A DNA stretch of 64,000 bases from Desmodesmus armatus (Eukaryota > Chlorophyta > Chlorophyceae > Sphaeropleales > Scenedesmaceae): contig VIIQ02000592.1 in assembly GCA_007449985.2 (NCBI GenBank), positions 186,001 through 250,000 of the forward strand, read 5' to 3'. Shown here in pieces: positions 31,703 through 42,972 of this stretch. The stretch's first letter is position 1; every line of letters begins with the position of its first letter. Under the pieces are notes generated by a model. That model did not search any database. It saw only the letters and a program-made list of their open reading frames with translations, and was not told where the DNA came from. Position numbers and translations under genes: made by a program.

Positions 31703-34267
31703 ATGGGCTGTCTGCCCCTGCACAGTCGGCAGGACCGGGGCAGCTCGGGGATGGTTGCAAGACAGAAGCTCGCAGCTGCCAGCCAGTCAGGCATCCTGCT
31801 TCAGGTCAGGTGCTACCCTTCAGATGAGGGTTCGGAAAGCGGCAACAGCTGCAGCCAGGGCGCATGCGCAGGGGTCCCTCCAGCAGGGCCAGACAGGCCC
31901 AAGTTCAGCAGGAACACCAGCAGTGCCAGCAAGGCCAGTGACTGCGGCCGAAAGTCTTTTCGAAAGAGGTCCGGGAAAACAGCAAGACAGAGATTGGCAG
32001 CAGCGGCAGCAGCCTACAAGCAGCTAGTCAGCAAGAAGGCCCACAGCGAGGACAGTTCACTACACGACAGCAACGCAGTCCTGCAGCCAAGAATCAGCAG
32101 CAGCAGTGGGTCAAAGTGTGCTGACAGGAGTGCTTTCAGTAGCACAGGTGCAGCTTTGGCAGCTGTGGAGGCATACAGGCTGGAGCAGAATGCCATCTGG
32201 GCCAGCACAGTGCAGAAGGCCAACAGCAGCAGCAGGGCGTCCTTCCTGTCTTGCTGTCTGAAGCCCCAATGCAACAAGGCCAGTGACATTCAGCAGCCCT
32301 GGCTCCTGTGGCCAACTCACACACAGTATCTGCACCAGAGTCAATCACTGCTGCTAGCACAGCCCACGCCGTGCAGCCTGCTTGCAGAGGCAGCAGCAGC
32401 AGTATTGACTGCGGTGGCAGCATCAGGGTGGACAGCGTGGTGGGTGACGGCATCATCAACGCACCTGCGGCAACACCTATTGCGCCAGCTGTGGAGTGTG
32501 ATGAGGACACTGCCCGGGTGAGCACTTGCATGGGGGGAATTGCACAGCCTGCAGGACACCAGCAAAGTGACATGTCATGCCCTCATCATGCCAGCTCTCA
32601 ATCACCTGGCGCGCCTAGATGACTTGCACGCAGACCGTGAGTAGAAAAAGTTTACTGTTGGCGTGCGCAATGCACTGCGGCACATTCCTCCTGATCGTGG
32701 GCAAACTCTCACATGGTGTGTGTGCTGCATTTCCCGCCTCGCCCCTGTTCACAGGCTGCCTCTGAGGTCAACGAGGCCGAGCCGCGTATCGCCACCAAGA
32801 CTACCAGCCACCTGCCCCTGGCCCTCGTGATCAACTCCCACCCAGCATGTGCCCCAGGGCTGGGCTCTCCGAGTGACAGTGTGTTTTCCGAGCAGCAGCT
32901 GCACACTCCAGCTAGTGAGGACACCAGCAGCGGCATCGGCTGTGCCCGGGGCAGCATCAGCATCAGCTCACGCAGCATCACTGTGATGGAGGGAGGCATT
33001 GACAGCGCACCTGCAGGACCACCTGCTGAGTCAGCTGTGCAGTGTGTGGAGCACAAGGTGAGCTCGTCACCAGCCGGTCATGACGGCTGTGTGTTGCAAT
33101 GCAAGGCCACCAGCGGCATGGACTCTGTCTCGTGCTCAGAACATACCTTTGCCGTATCACTAGTGGTTTGAGCCCTGCCATGCATGTGTGGGAGACGTGC
33201 GCGCATACTCTTGTGAGAGGCCGTCACGGGCCAAGGTTGGACACCCAGTTTGGCACACAGTATCCCCGCGTCAAAGCTCAACCTCAACAGCAATCTGCTT
33301 CCTTGATCTGCTGCTGCATATGCTTTGCTTACAGGCCATCCCCGCCCCAGATGTCCCCACCAGCGACAGTGTCAGCTGGAGCTTCGGCAGCAGCAGCGAG
33401 CAGAACGGCCGCACCCACATGGAGGACCGCCTTCTCACAGCAGAGCTCACCAGTGATGCAGCCTTTGCTGGTGCTGAGCGTGCCATGCTTGTGGGTGTGT
33501 TTGACGGCCACGCTGGCAGTGACACCGCCCAGTACCTCAGCAGCAGTTTGGTGGGCCACCTGCTGGCTGAGGGAGCAGCGGCACTGCAGCAGGACCCTGC
33601 AGGAAGCCTGGAGCGCGCCGTGGGCCGTGCTGAGGGTGAGCTGATGGCCAGCTGGGACCCTGACTCTGGCCCAGCATCCGGCAGCACGCTGTGCATGGGG
33701 CTGGTGCTGGGCAGCATGCTGCATGTGGCGCATGCGGGTGACAGCAGGGCTGTGCTGGCGCGCAGTGGGCGGGCACTGCAGCTCACGCAGGATCACAAGC
33801 CTAGCAGTGCGGCAGAGCAGCAGCGGATCCATGCAGCAGACCCCAGCGCGCATGTGTCCAGTGATGGCTACATGTATGGCGAGCTGGGCGTGTCACGCGG
33901 CCTGGGCTCAGCACACGTCAAGGCTGATGCGTCAAAGACTGCCTACATCGCAGCCCCCGAGGTGCGCTGCCTGCAGCTTGAGGCGAGGGATGACTTCCTT
34001 ATCCTGGCCTCTGATGGGCTGTGGGACGTGATGAGCTCTAGCGAGGCGGTGACAGCAGCACGCAAGAGTCTGGCGGCGAAGAGGGATGCCGCAGCAGCAG
34101 CGGCTGTGTTGGTTGAGCGTGCTAAGCAGATGGGCTCTGCTGACAACATCAGTGTGGTGGTGCTGCTGCTGCATGGGCGCCCGATCACGCTGGCAGCGAG
34201 CAATAGCCGTCTGTTCAGGCGGCCTGCAGCAACAACGCCAGCAGCAGCAGGAGAGGCTGCAGCGTGA
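31703..34267 (+). CDS. PP2C-type protein phosphatase with MGC N-terminus and duplicated exon
   Basis: Exons 31703-32147, 32294-32517, 32755-33057 and 33335-34267 give 634 residues. The catalytic PP2C domain fills exon 4 (residues ~325-610), with the metal-binding motifs HMEDR, VFDGHAG, GSTLCMGLVLG...HAGDSRAVL, LTQDHKP, GELGVSRGLG, FLILASDGLWDVMSS and GSADNISVVVLLL. It is a Mg/Mn-dependent Ser/Thr phosphatase. The protein starts MGCLPLHSRQ; Gly2 and Cys3 fit N-myristoylation plus palmitoylation, so it may sit at a membrane. The N-terminal 320 residues are Ser/Ala-rich with no domain. Exons 2 and 3 share a common plan (LA.V.NSH...AP, then SS.I.C..GSI, GI..AP..P...AV.C.E) and both end at a phase-0 donor, so one is a tandem copy. 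The end of exon 1 is the least certain point: the frame also stays open to 32521. Confidence 0.85.
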
Positions 34268-37200
34268 GCTGCCAGTGTCGAATTGTGCTGGCCACAGAGC
34301 ATCTAGTGGCATGGAAACGCTCTCGTCAGCTGACGCCTGTCTTTGGCACTGCAAGGCTAAAATTTGATGCGCGCTTTGCCACCAAGGTTGGGCATGCCAG
34401 CGAGGTTGTTCCAGGTACCTGCAGGCCTGCTCTCTGTGGGCTATCAGGTGGAGTGACTTGGCAAAGAGCAGTGCGTTGTGCCAGTTGTTTGCTCTGTGAC
34501 CGTTCTTACCACCAGTTCATGCCGTGTGTCACATATCACAGCCGCTGTGATGCATGGTACAATTGTTGCCCCAGTAAGGTATGCTGTCAGCGCCAGGCTG
34601 GACCCTGGCCTTCTGTCAGGGCTTCAACAAACCTACTTTTGGGGGCTTTCATCACCCATCATGCTGCCTGCCTGCCGAGCAGGCAGTTGTGTGCTTGACC
34701 TGACACCACCGTGACTGTGTTGTCTATGTGACTAGTGCAATTGTGCGGGGCTTGTGGCGGGTGTGTGCACATGTGCTGCAAGCATGCAGAAGGCACACAA
34801 CCCGTGATGGCAGCACTGACACCAGTGCATTGCAGTGTGCTGTGTGCGCATGTGCACCCCAATGACTGCTGCTGGCAGTGGCATGAGCCATGCTTTGATG
34901 CGAACTGCATGATGTGTATGGTCGTCGGTATGTGTGTGCTATGTTGAGTTGGTGCCTCATGCCCAGCAGTGGCACAAGTTTGGCTGTCCGGTCTGCCTTT
35001 GCAAGCAGCTTGGAATGGCAATGCGGCAGGTTGCAGGTGCTGGTCTTGCATGATTGGCGCTGCTGTGGACACAAACAATTGCGCACACAGCGTCATGATG
35101 GGTCCTGATAAAAGCTCATGACCAATACCGTTGGAAAGGTGGCAGATGTTGCAGTTGTGGGTCGTCCACATGTTGACCCGCACTGTGTCTGTCAAGATGG
35201 CCTCAGAGAGACAATGTAACAGGTTTGCTACCGGGACTGCAACAAAGCTTATGTTACACACACACCTTGATGGAACATACCAACAGCCACAGTCCCACAA
35301 AGCAAGCATGCTGGCGCCCTGCACACACCTGGGGGCTTGCAAATACATACACCCTTATGCTCTCAACCCACGTCCCGTCTCAGCTCCCACCAACAAAGCA
35401 CCCTCCCAGCACAATGCTGTCACATGATGAGCACTGCGCTGGCAGGCTTCCATACAACACGTCGACGGGCCATGCAAACACAGAGGTCCACACCCAGCCA
35501 TGATGCAGTTGTTCACTGCATTGTTCCCGCCCCGCCAAACAGCAGCACAACCCAGCACCATGCAGAGTCTGCCCAGTGGATGACCATGGACTTCTAGCAG
35601 TGTATGGAGTCACACTGTAAGCGATGCAAGTGCACGTGTGGTGTGGATGGTATGCAGGAGCATGCCAACCACGCGCCTTCAACACTACCGACACGATTGT
35701 GCACTGAAGCCAGCAGCTGGCTGCATTGGTCAGCTGACAGGCAAGCACAAGTTTTGTTACAGGCATGGCGCAACACGCTGGTACGTGATGCCGTGACAGC
35801 TAGCCTCACAGACACCGAACACAAGCCTTAAGCCCAAACAACACATGAGGTTTGCGACCCACCCACCCCGCCCAGCATCCACTCCCCTTGGCCTCGGAAC
35901 CCCCTCTGCATGCAGCACATAAAGACCTGTTTTTGACACCCCACGCGCATTCGACCCAACGGCCCCACCCAGCAGCATCACCCTCACAGAAAGCTCAGAG
36001 TCTACATGGGTGCACATGCCATAGATAGCTAGCCTGCTGCGGGCCCAGCCTCCAACCATGATACATGCCAGCAGCATGCCACAGGGTCACACGCGCTACG
36101 GCTATCTACACGTAGTGTACACACAGGACGGTCACAATGGCAACACCACAAATGCCATGCCCAACACACCCTGGAATCTGGTGCTATGCAATACAGCTAC
36201 AACGGAAACACCCTTGGAACAGGGCTGCCACAACCCAAACAGTCCCACCCACACCCTCCTCACACAAAGGCGTACTCAGTGTAGCTGTAGCACGCCAATA
36301 CAGCAACCGGGAGCAAAAATATCACACAGCAACAGTGTCAGGTGCAGCCAGGAGGGGACACGGGTTGGGGTGGTGTACAAGAAAGATGCTGGGGGGCATG
36401 ACTTGGCTCACACAAGACGGCAGCTGCTGATAAGTTAGTCAACACACAATCACCCCGCGACACACACCGACCGACCTTCCCTACACATGCCTCCACGGTG
36501 CCCCCCGCCCACTCTGTCCGTCAAGCACGCGAATCACTCTCAAGCTGCAAACAACCCCTCTTCACCCAAAACAACTCAGCATCCGCCTCCTGCAGGTAAC
36601 AACTACCCCCAGCCTGCAAGCAATGGTGCACACACAGAACAGATGTAGCCCTCCTCCCAGTAGTGACCCCCAACAATCCTAGCAGAACCCAGCAGTGACC
36701 CCCGACAATCCTAGCAGAACCCAAACAAGCAAACCGCCTGCATTGCAGCAGGGTGATCAGTCTGGCGCCACACCTCAGCGGCAACCCCTAAAAAGAACAG
36801 AGGGGGTGCATGGCATGGCCATCATCAAGCAAGGCATGGCTCAGGCACTCTCCCACAATCGTGCGTGAAGGCACTCAATGGTGTATCAAACATTAAACTT
36901 TGCGCAAATCATGGACGTACGCACATGCTACTTCAAAAACTACATGGAGGACAGCAAGCGCCCGGGCGGTGGAATCGAAACGGCGCACACAAGTCAAGCT
37001 CAACAGCACAGGCCTTATGCCAAGCCTGCTTGATGCCTTGCCAGTCATGAGCAAGTTTCTGTGACGACGACAGGGACAAGCACCAGACACCACATGGGAA
37101 GCAGCAGAACCAACAGGCACAAGCATGCAGACGTGAACATGCACAGAGACCGCGAAACTTGGGATGCTTCAAAATCAGCCAGGCATGGCACAACAGATGC

Positions 37201-37476
37201 CACAGCTGCTGTGTGTTAAGCACCCCAACCAACCAACACCAAAACCGTACAAGTACACGCCCTGCACCGCAAAAATGCCACAGCCCTTGCCTCGCAACCA
37301 AGGGACTGTGACCTCCGCTGCAGCAGGCTTCCTCCACACGTGCGCACACATGCCGGCAACACATGCTCTCATGCATGATTTGCGACATGTGCCGCGCACG
37401 TCAAGTGCGCACACGTGCTATCAACGCGTGCAACAATGCTGCGCATTCAAGCTGCCCACCATGCACTCCGTCTCGC
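34268..37476. other. 3.2-kb gene-poor convergent region
   Basis: This lies between the PP2C stop (plus) and the stop of the SPD1/Ycf45-like gene (minus). It should hold two 3' UTRs, but it is longer than needed. Long frames such as 34659-35348 (minus) have no domain and no coherent codon pattern. The part from about 35830 to 37440 is rich in CA/ACC words on the plus strand. No tRNA or rRNA was seen. It holds one short tandem repeat (36658-36721). Confidence 0.55.
36658..36721. repeat. Two 32-bp tandem repeats
   Basis: Two 32-base units (36658-36689 and 36690-36721) differ at two positions. They share GTGACCCCC and ACAATCCTAGCAGAACC. This is probably a simple slippage duplication. Confidence 0.8.
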
Positions 37477-40400
37477 TCAATTCCTCCTTGCGTTGGCCTT
37501 GGTCATGCGCTTCTTCTTCTTCTGGCCAGCAGCTGCGGCAGGAGCCGGGCCCCGCCCAAAGGCAAAGCCGCCCGTGCCCCGTGGCCTCAGCACGCCCGCC
37601 TGTCCATTCAGGTACTTCAACACCTGCAGCTCCTGCAGAGCCTCTGCCTCAGTCAGACCCTTGAACCGCTCCAGCCACACCCCAGGCTCCACACCCTCCA
37701 GGTCGGACCAGCTGCCACTGGGGCTGCTGCTGCCGGAGCTGCCGGCGGCCGCAGCGGTGCGGCCGCCGACGCCGCTGGCGAGCAGTGAGGAGACCAGCTC
37801 GTCAATGCTGGCTGCGTTGTTGGCATCAGTGGCGGCAGCACGTGCTGCTGCGGCCTCGCTGGCCTCTGGGCCGCTGCCCTGAGCCACCTGGGCCAGGATC
37901 TGGTCCTCCACCTGGTCGTAGGCCACCTCCAGGCAGGTCAGGCCATCAGGGCTGCTGGTCTCACGCATGCGCAGCTGCGGGGCGGGCGACAGCAGGGCGC
38001 GGCGGGAGCAGCAGTTCCAACGCCGTCAAATGGGGCACACACAGAGCGAGAGCAGACCATCTAGGCACAGCATGCGCAACAGATGCAGCAAGGACAAGCA
38101 GGGATGCCCACCCAACAAAAATCCCAATGGCAAAATCAGTGTTTGTGGTCTCGCATCACTTCCATGCGCAGGGCTCTGTACGAACGCCTAATCGGCCGAC
38201 TGAACCAAAATTAAACGGCTAACTGGCAGTTTCACACGTCCACAGGGTCCCAAGCAGTACTGCTGTGACAACATAGCACTAGGGCTGTGGCAACATAGCC
38301 GTTTGCCTCACCTGGACCTTGGGGATCTTGCTCTTCAGCAGGGTGTCCACACTGTCAGACGTGTCGTGTGCCACCCAGGCACTCCTGTCACGCATCTCCA
38401 CCACGATGGGGAAGGTAGGGGGGCCCTTCCGCTCCAGCACACTCTTCTGGGTGCCGCGGGTGCGGGCCTCCTCGTCGCCCAGTGTCACAGATGCAACACC
38501 ACCCACCAGGTCTGCGCCATGAACACGTACAGGCACACCAACAGGCAGCAGCTTCTGTTAGGACACAAACGTGTCTGCAGCACAGCCAAGCCTGGCTGCA
38601 TGCAGCTGCAGGTGGCATGCAGACACCTCTGGCTGTCCTGCAGACCACGAGCACACTTGGACTGATGCAAGGGTGCAAAAGAGGGCACACAACAGCACAG
38701 CACTAAGCTTCCATTCCTATTCTGCCACACTTCAGTGTCACAGCCTTGTCCCCACCTACCTGAGAGTGTAGGGTTCTTGATCAGGTTCTCCAGGAAGCAG
38801 CCGTGCGCTGTGCCGATCAGCACAACACCCCGCTCAGCGATGGTGCGGCAGGCCAGGGCTTCAGCCTCTGTGCCGATCTCATCCACAATCAGGATCTCAG
38901 GCATGTGGTTCTCAACAGCCTCAATCTGCACAGCAAGGGTTGCACAGCAACAATGGTCTGATTCTGTCCAATCATGCAGGCCAGTCACGCAGAGCAGGGT
39001 GCAGCATCAACCCAGGCTCTGCTGTTCAGTGGTTGGAAGAAGGCTCGACAAAAGCACATACACTGCACCAGTCAAGCCCACCATCAGCACTGCACCAGGG
39101 TCCACGTCCCAAGGCAAGCAAAATGCAGGCGTGATTGAGTCAACATGACGTGCCACAGCAGCAGCAGCACCGCCGTACAGCCCTCGCCTTGGAACACTCA
39201 GCCACCCACCATGACGTCATGCTGGCGGGTGGCGTCAGCCACCTGCATCCTGCGCGCATTGCCGATGGCAGGGTGTGGCACATCGCCATCACCGCCGATC
39301 TCGTTTGACGTGTCCACGATCACCACGCGCTTGTGCAGCTGGTCGGCCAGGGTACGCGCAATCTCACGGATTGCCGTTGTCTTGCCTGCGGTGCATTGAG
39401 GCAGATGGGACAAAATGTGTGAGCGCCTCTAGCAACACTGCCTGCTTAGGCGACAACTGACTGTCTTGCTGGCCCCCATGCACCAGCTCTGCAAAGCACC
39501 ATAGCCTGCCAATAAGTATGTGTTGGAACTCACCTACACCAGGACGACCCAGGAACAGCACTGACATGTTGGCTGCAGCAGCAGAATAAAGCACAGCACA
39601 GCAGAGCACGGCAGTGTGAGCAGTGCATTTATGCATGCGGACGCCTGCCCCAAACAGAGTGCAAATGCGCCCAGTTGCAGAGGCCTTGCGAGCAGACAAT
39701 TGGTGGATGGCACGTGCAGAGCTTCAGCAGCTTACAAGGTGTGCATTTGGCCCAGCGGCTGTGTCAGTGTCTGTGTGCAAGTGCGCTGTCATGCAGCTGT
39801 TGCGACTCCCACCAATCCTGTAGATACCCCTACTCCTCACCTTCCAGGATGTCGCGCACCATGTCAGCGTGGCCAGACACCGCCCGCCCCACCCTGCAGG
39901 TGAGCCCCACCACCGCCCCGCTGCGGCTGCGCAGCGCGCTGATGCGGTGCAGCGTGCCGGGGATGCCTGCGCGGTTGTCACTGCCAAACTCGCCCACGCT
40001 GCCTGCTGCAGCCTCAAGCTCCTCACGGGACACCTGGCGGTACAGCAATTGGTTGCGCAAGGCAAATTGTAACACACCGTCACATGTAATGCAACACTCC
40101 CTGCACGACATGCCCATGTCCACGGAATAGTGGCAAAATAACAAGCAAGCACAACACACACAGCATGCGGGTGCAAGTCACGGAAATGTCATGGGTGAAT
40201 GGGCAGACACAGGGCAGCTGCAGTAAGGGTGATCAAGGCCTCCTCATCAGTGACATCAGGGTCACTGCACTGGCGTGAGCCTGATGATGAGCTGATACAG
40301 TGTCAGCGGGGTGGTAGCGCAGTCGACTCACAGGTGCGTCTCTAAGGTATTCTGCGGGCAGCCCCTGGAAGCGGGCCTCAGGGCGCCTGCCAAGGTCCAG

Positions 40401-41022
40401 CACCACCTGCAGCAACGTGGCACCCCCCACAGACACAAACAGCAGCTTAGCCACGTGCATTGTTGTGTGCAAGCGCAACAACAGGTAGCATCTCAAGCAT
40501 CAGACAGCATCTGGGGAGGTATCTTGTCGTCCAAGGCGCAGTCTAAGCTTTGTTGGGGGTCTGTGACAAGGGTGCACTTGCAGCAAAGAGCCTGGGTCCG
40601 TACCTCAATAAGCTGGGGACGCTTTGGGTGGTTGATGAGCAGGCTGCCAAGGTCAGCTGGCAGCATGTCCAGCAGCTGGTCCAGGTCGTCCTGCACCACC
40701 ACTTGCTGGGGTTCAACTGCATCTGCACAACAACAGACATGGCAACGGAACCGTGAGCTATGAGCAGGCTGGGTGGCTGGCACACTTGCTTGCGTACTGC
40801 AACTGGCCAGCGCCCTGCATTCTTCTTGGACGCATGAGGGCGTACCTGTTGACACTGTCTCCTGCTCAATGGCCACTGATCGAACCTTCTGTGTGAGGCT
40901 TAGCAGCTGGGGCCTGCTGCCTGAACTGGTGGGGTGTTGTTGAGGCCTCAAGTGAACCACCAAGGCATGATGCTGACAGTGACGCGTTTGTGAAGTGTGG
41001 GGTCTCCGCGTGCATGCGGCCC
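37477..41022 (-). CDS. SPD1/Ycf45 (SpoIIIAA-like) P-loop ATPase, 5' end unresolved
   Basis: Exons (minus): ~41022-40846, 40722-40604, 40406-40332, 40033-39841, 39572-39534, 39385-39210, 38925-38760, 38511-38312 and 37974-37477 (TGA). All joins are in phase. The order of blocks matches plastid Ycf45/SPD1 ATPases, which are needed for plastid development in plants. They are [67 protein letters not shown] and the Walker [19 protein letters not shown], which is split by an intron after a 39-nt exon. Then come [34 protein letters not shown], the Walker B region [27 protein letters not shown] and [20 protein letters not shown]. The C-terminus is lineage-specific and ends with a very basic [13 protein letters not shown]. 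The N-terminal exon with the start codon and transit peptide was not fixed. An in-frame TGA at 41027-41029 bounds the first exon shown. Confidence 0.88.
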
Positions 41023-42949
41023 TGATTCAAGCACAGAACATATCACAAAACACAGGCAAGCGTCAGGGATCACTGCCTTCACTGGGAACAACAAGGTTTG
41101 ACGTGTGATGGAATGTCGCTGACAACCAACCGCATGCGTGCAGCCTGTGGGCTGTCTGCATTCATATCACTCACCCGGAGGGCATTGTAAGTGTGGTGAA
41201 TGCCATGGGAGATCTCTTTCTGAAGGACCTGCTGACTGTTTTGTTGTTGGTGCAGCAAAGAAAGCAAGCAGCTCTTTACAGCAGCTTTGTTTGATGAGAG
41301 ATTCACCACCAAGACGATGTGTTGGTCTGCAACCATGATCGGAGCTTTGTCGACCTTCGCCCTTGGACCCCGGTGCGTTTGAAATTGGATGCTGGGGATA
41401 TGCCCTTGCTGACTTAACCTCCCCACAGAAACCAGTTCCTCTTGAGATAATGCTGTCCAAAGGGGTCGAGGCTGCAATCCGCACGTTGTGACTCAGTCAG
41501 TACATGCTACAGCTTCCCCAAGGACAACGTTGAATCTTACTCAGGGGCGGGGCCCGAAACCCGAACAAAGGATATGAGATGGAAGATTACGGAAGTCATG
41601 TCATGACTCAGGCTGTGGCCCTGGGTGTCTACATTCAACAAGTATGATAACAACATTGTGACGTTTGACAAGCCTGCTTGGGCTGTATGCCAAGCTGTGA
41701 TCGCGCCCTGTGATCAAGTATAAAGGCATGATGGCATGAATGCCTAGTGTAATCACCACAATAGCAGGCATTGTTGGTCACACGTAGCCCACAAGCTGCG
41801 TCTTGCATTTGCCAACCTGGCTGACCCTGTTGACCAGTGACAACTTTGAACAAGCGTATGTATCAGTACGGTGCAAAGGGTCTAAGGGTCAACCCAATGG
41901 GATGCACTGGGTTACATCTGCGACTTAACTATGCAAGCAATTTTCAAGCTGCACCAAGGAAGTCAGTTTGCAGCTCAGCACTACAGGACTAGAAGCCCCC
42001 AGGGGACTCTCTGATGCCAGCTGACATCACGTCCACCAGACCTGCACAACAGTTCACATTTCAGCCAAAAGACGACAGCGCTTCTGGCTGTCGTCAATGG
42101 GAAGCACAGGCCATGTGTTGGCCATCATAGCACGGGCGCAGAGGCTGCAGCAGCTGCTGCCAGCCGTGCTGCTGCATCACCACACTCAAGCGGGCTGGGT
42201 GTGCACCTGCTTCTTGCTCATCTGCAGCATCTGCTTCTCAGCATGCTCTATGTTGGCTGAGCATGGTGGGTGGCAGCTAGTGTCAGCACGTGTGTTGCTG
42301 TCTGGGGGCACAATGGTGTGCCCTTCAGGGCCTGTATTGCAACATGCGCTCTCTTGTCTCTCTAATATCCTGGTACCATCACTGGCTGTGTCAAATGAAC
42401 ACAGTGACAGTGTATATATGCATGGTAGTGTGTGCATGCGCATATATCCAGGTGCCATGCGGATGCAGATATACCCTAGCTACAGCTGTAGGAATTCGAA
42501 CACCGTTTACAGTCAGCACGGATACGGTAGCTCATCAGGAAACACTCACACTGCCTCGGGAAAGAGAAGGGACGCTGTGTGCAAAGAAGTGCCACAGCTA
42601 GAGGTCATTGTTGGTGCTGTTCTGCATAGATCACAAGTTCCAACTGCATCTCAGCACGCCCGAGCGCATCCCTCTGGCTGTGCGGCAGACTGAGGCCTGC
42701 AAATTCCTCTGCAAATGTTGAGGTGAGCGCGGTGCTCAGTGTCTGCGTGTGCAAGTCTCTTGCAGCGAAGAGCACAGCTAGCATACACACTTGAGTTGCT
42801 GCACCCCTTGCATTGTGCTTTATTGATAGTTTGTGTGTCCTATAAGTCACGTTGCCTATGAGCATGGTCACCTCGACGATCAACGGCTGTCCAAGGTTTT
42901 TGGGCCAGTAGCGAAGTTTTGTTTGCGTTGCTGGTCCTGTCATGTGCAG
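41023..42949. promoter_or_regulatory. Divergent region between the SPD1-like and RNF213-like genes
   Basis: About 1.9 kb that should hold both promoters, the missing first exon(s) of the SPD1-like gene and any 5' UTR exon of the RNF213-like gene (acceptor CATGTGCAG at 42949). Candidate frames (41167-41484 minus; 42097-42693 plus) have no recognisable content, and I do not call them genes. Confidence 0.45.
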
Positions 42950-42972
42950 GCAGTGCTGCTGAAAGCAGAGAC

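Noticed and set aside
34659..35348. 229-residue minus-strand frame
   Set aside because: Cys/His-rich only because of repeated TGC/CAC words, with no spacing that fits a zinc finger and no supporting splice sites.
42097..42693. 198-residue plus-strand frame upstream of the RNF213-like gene
   Set aside because: No domain, biased composition, no clear splice link to the acceptor at 42949. It is probably promoter or 5' UTR sequence.
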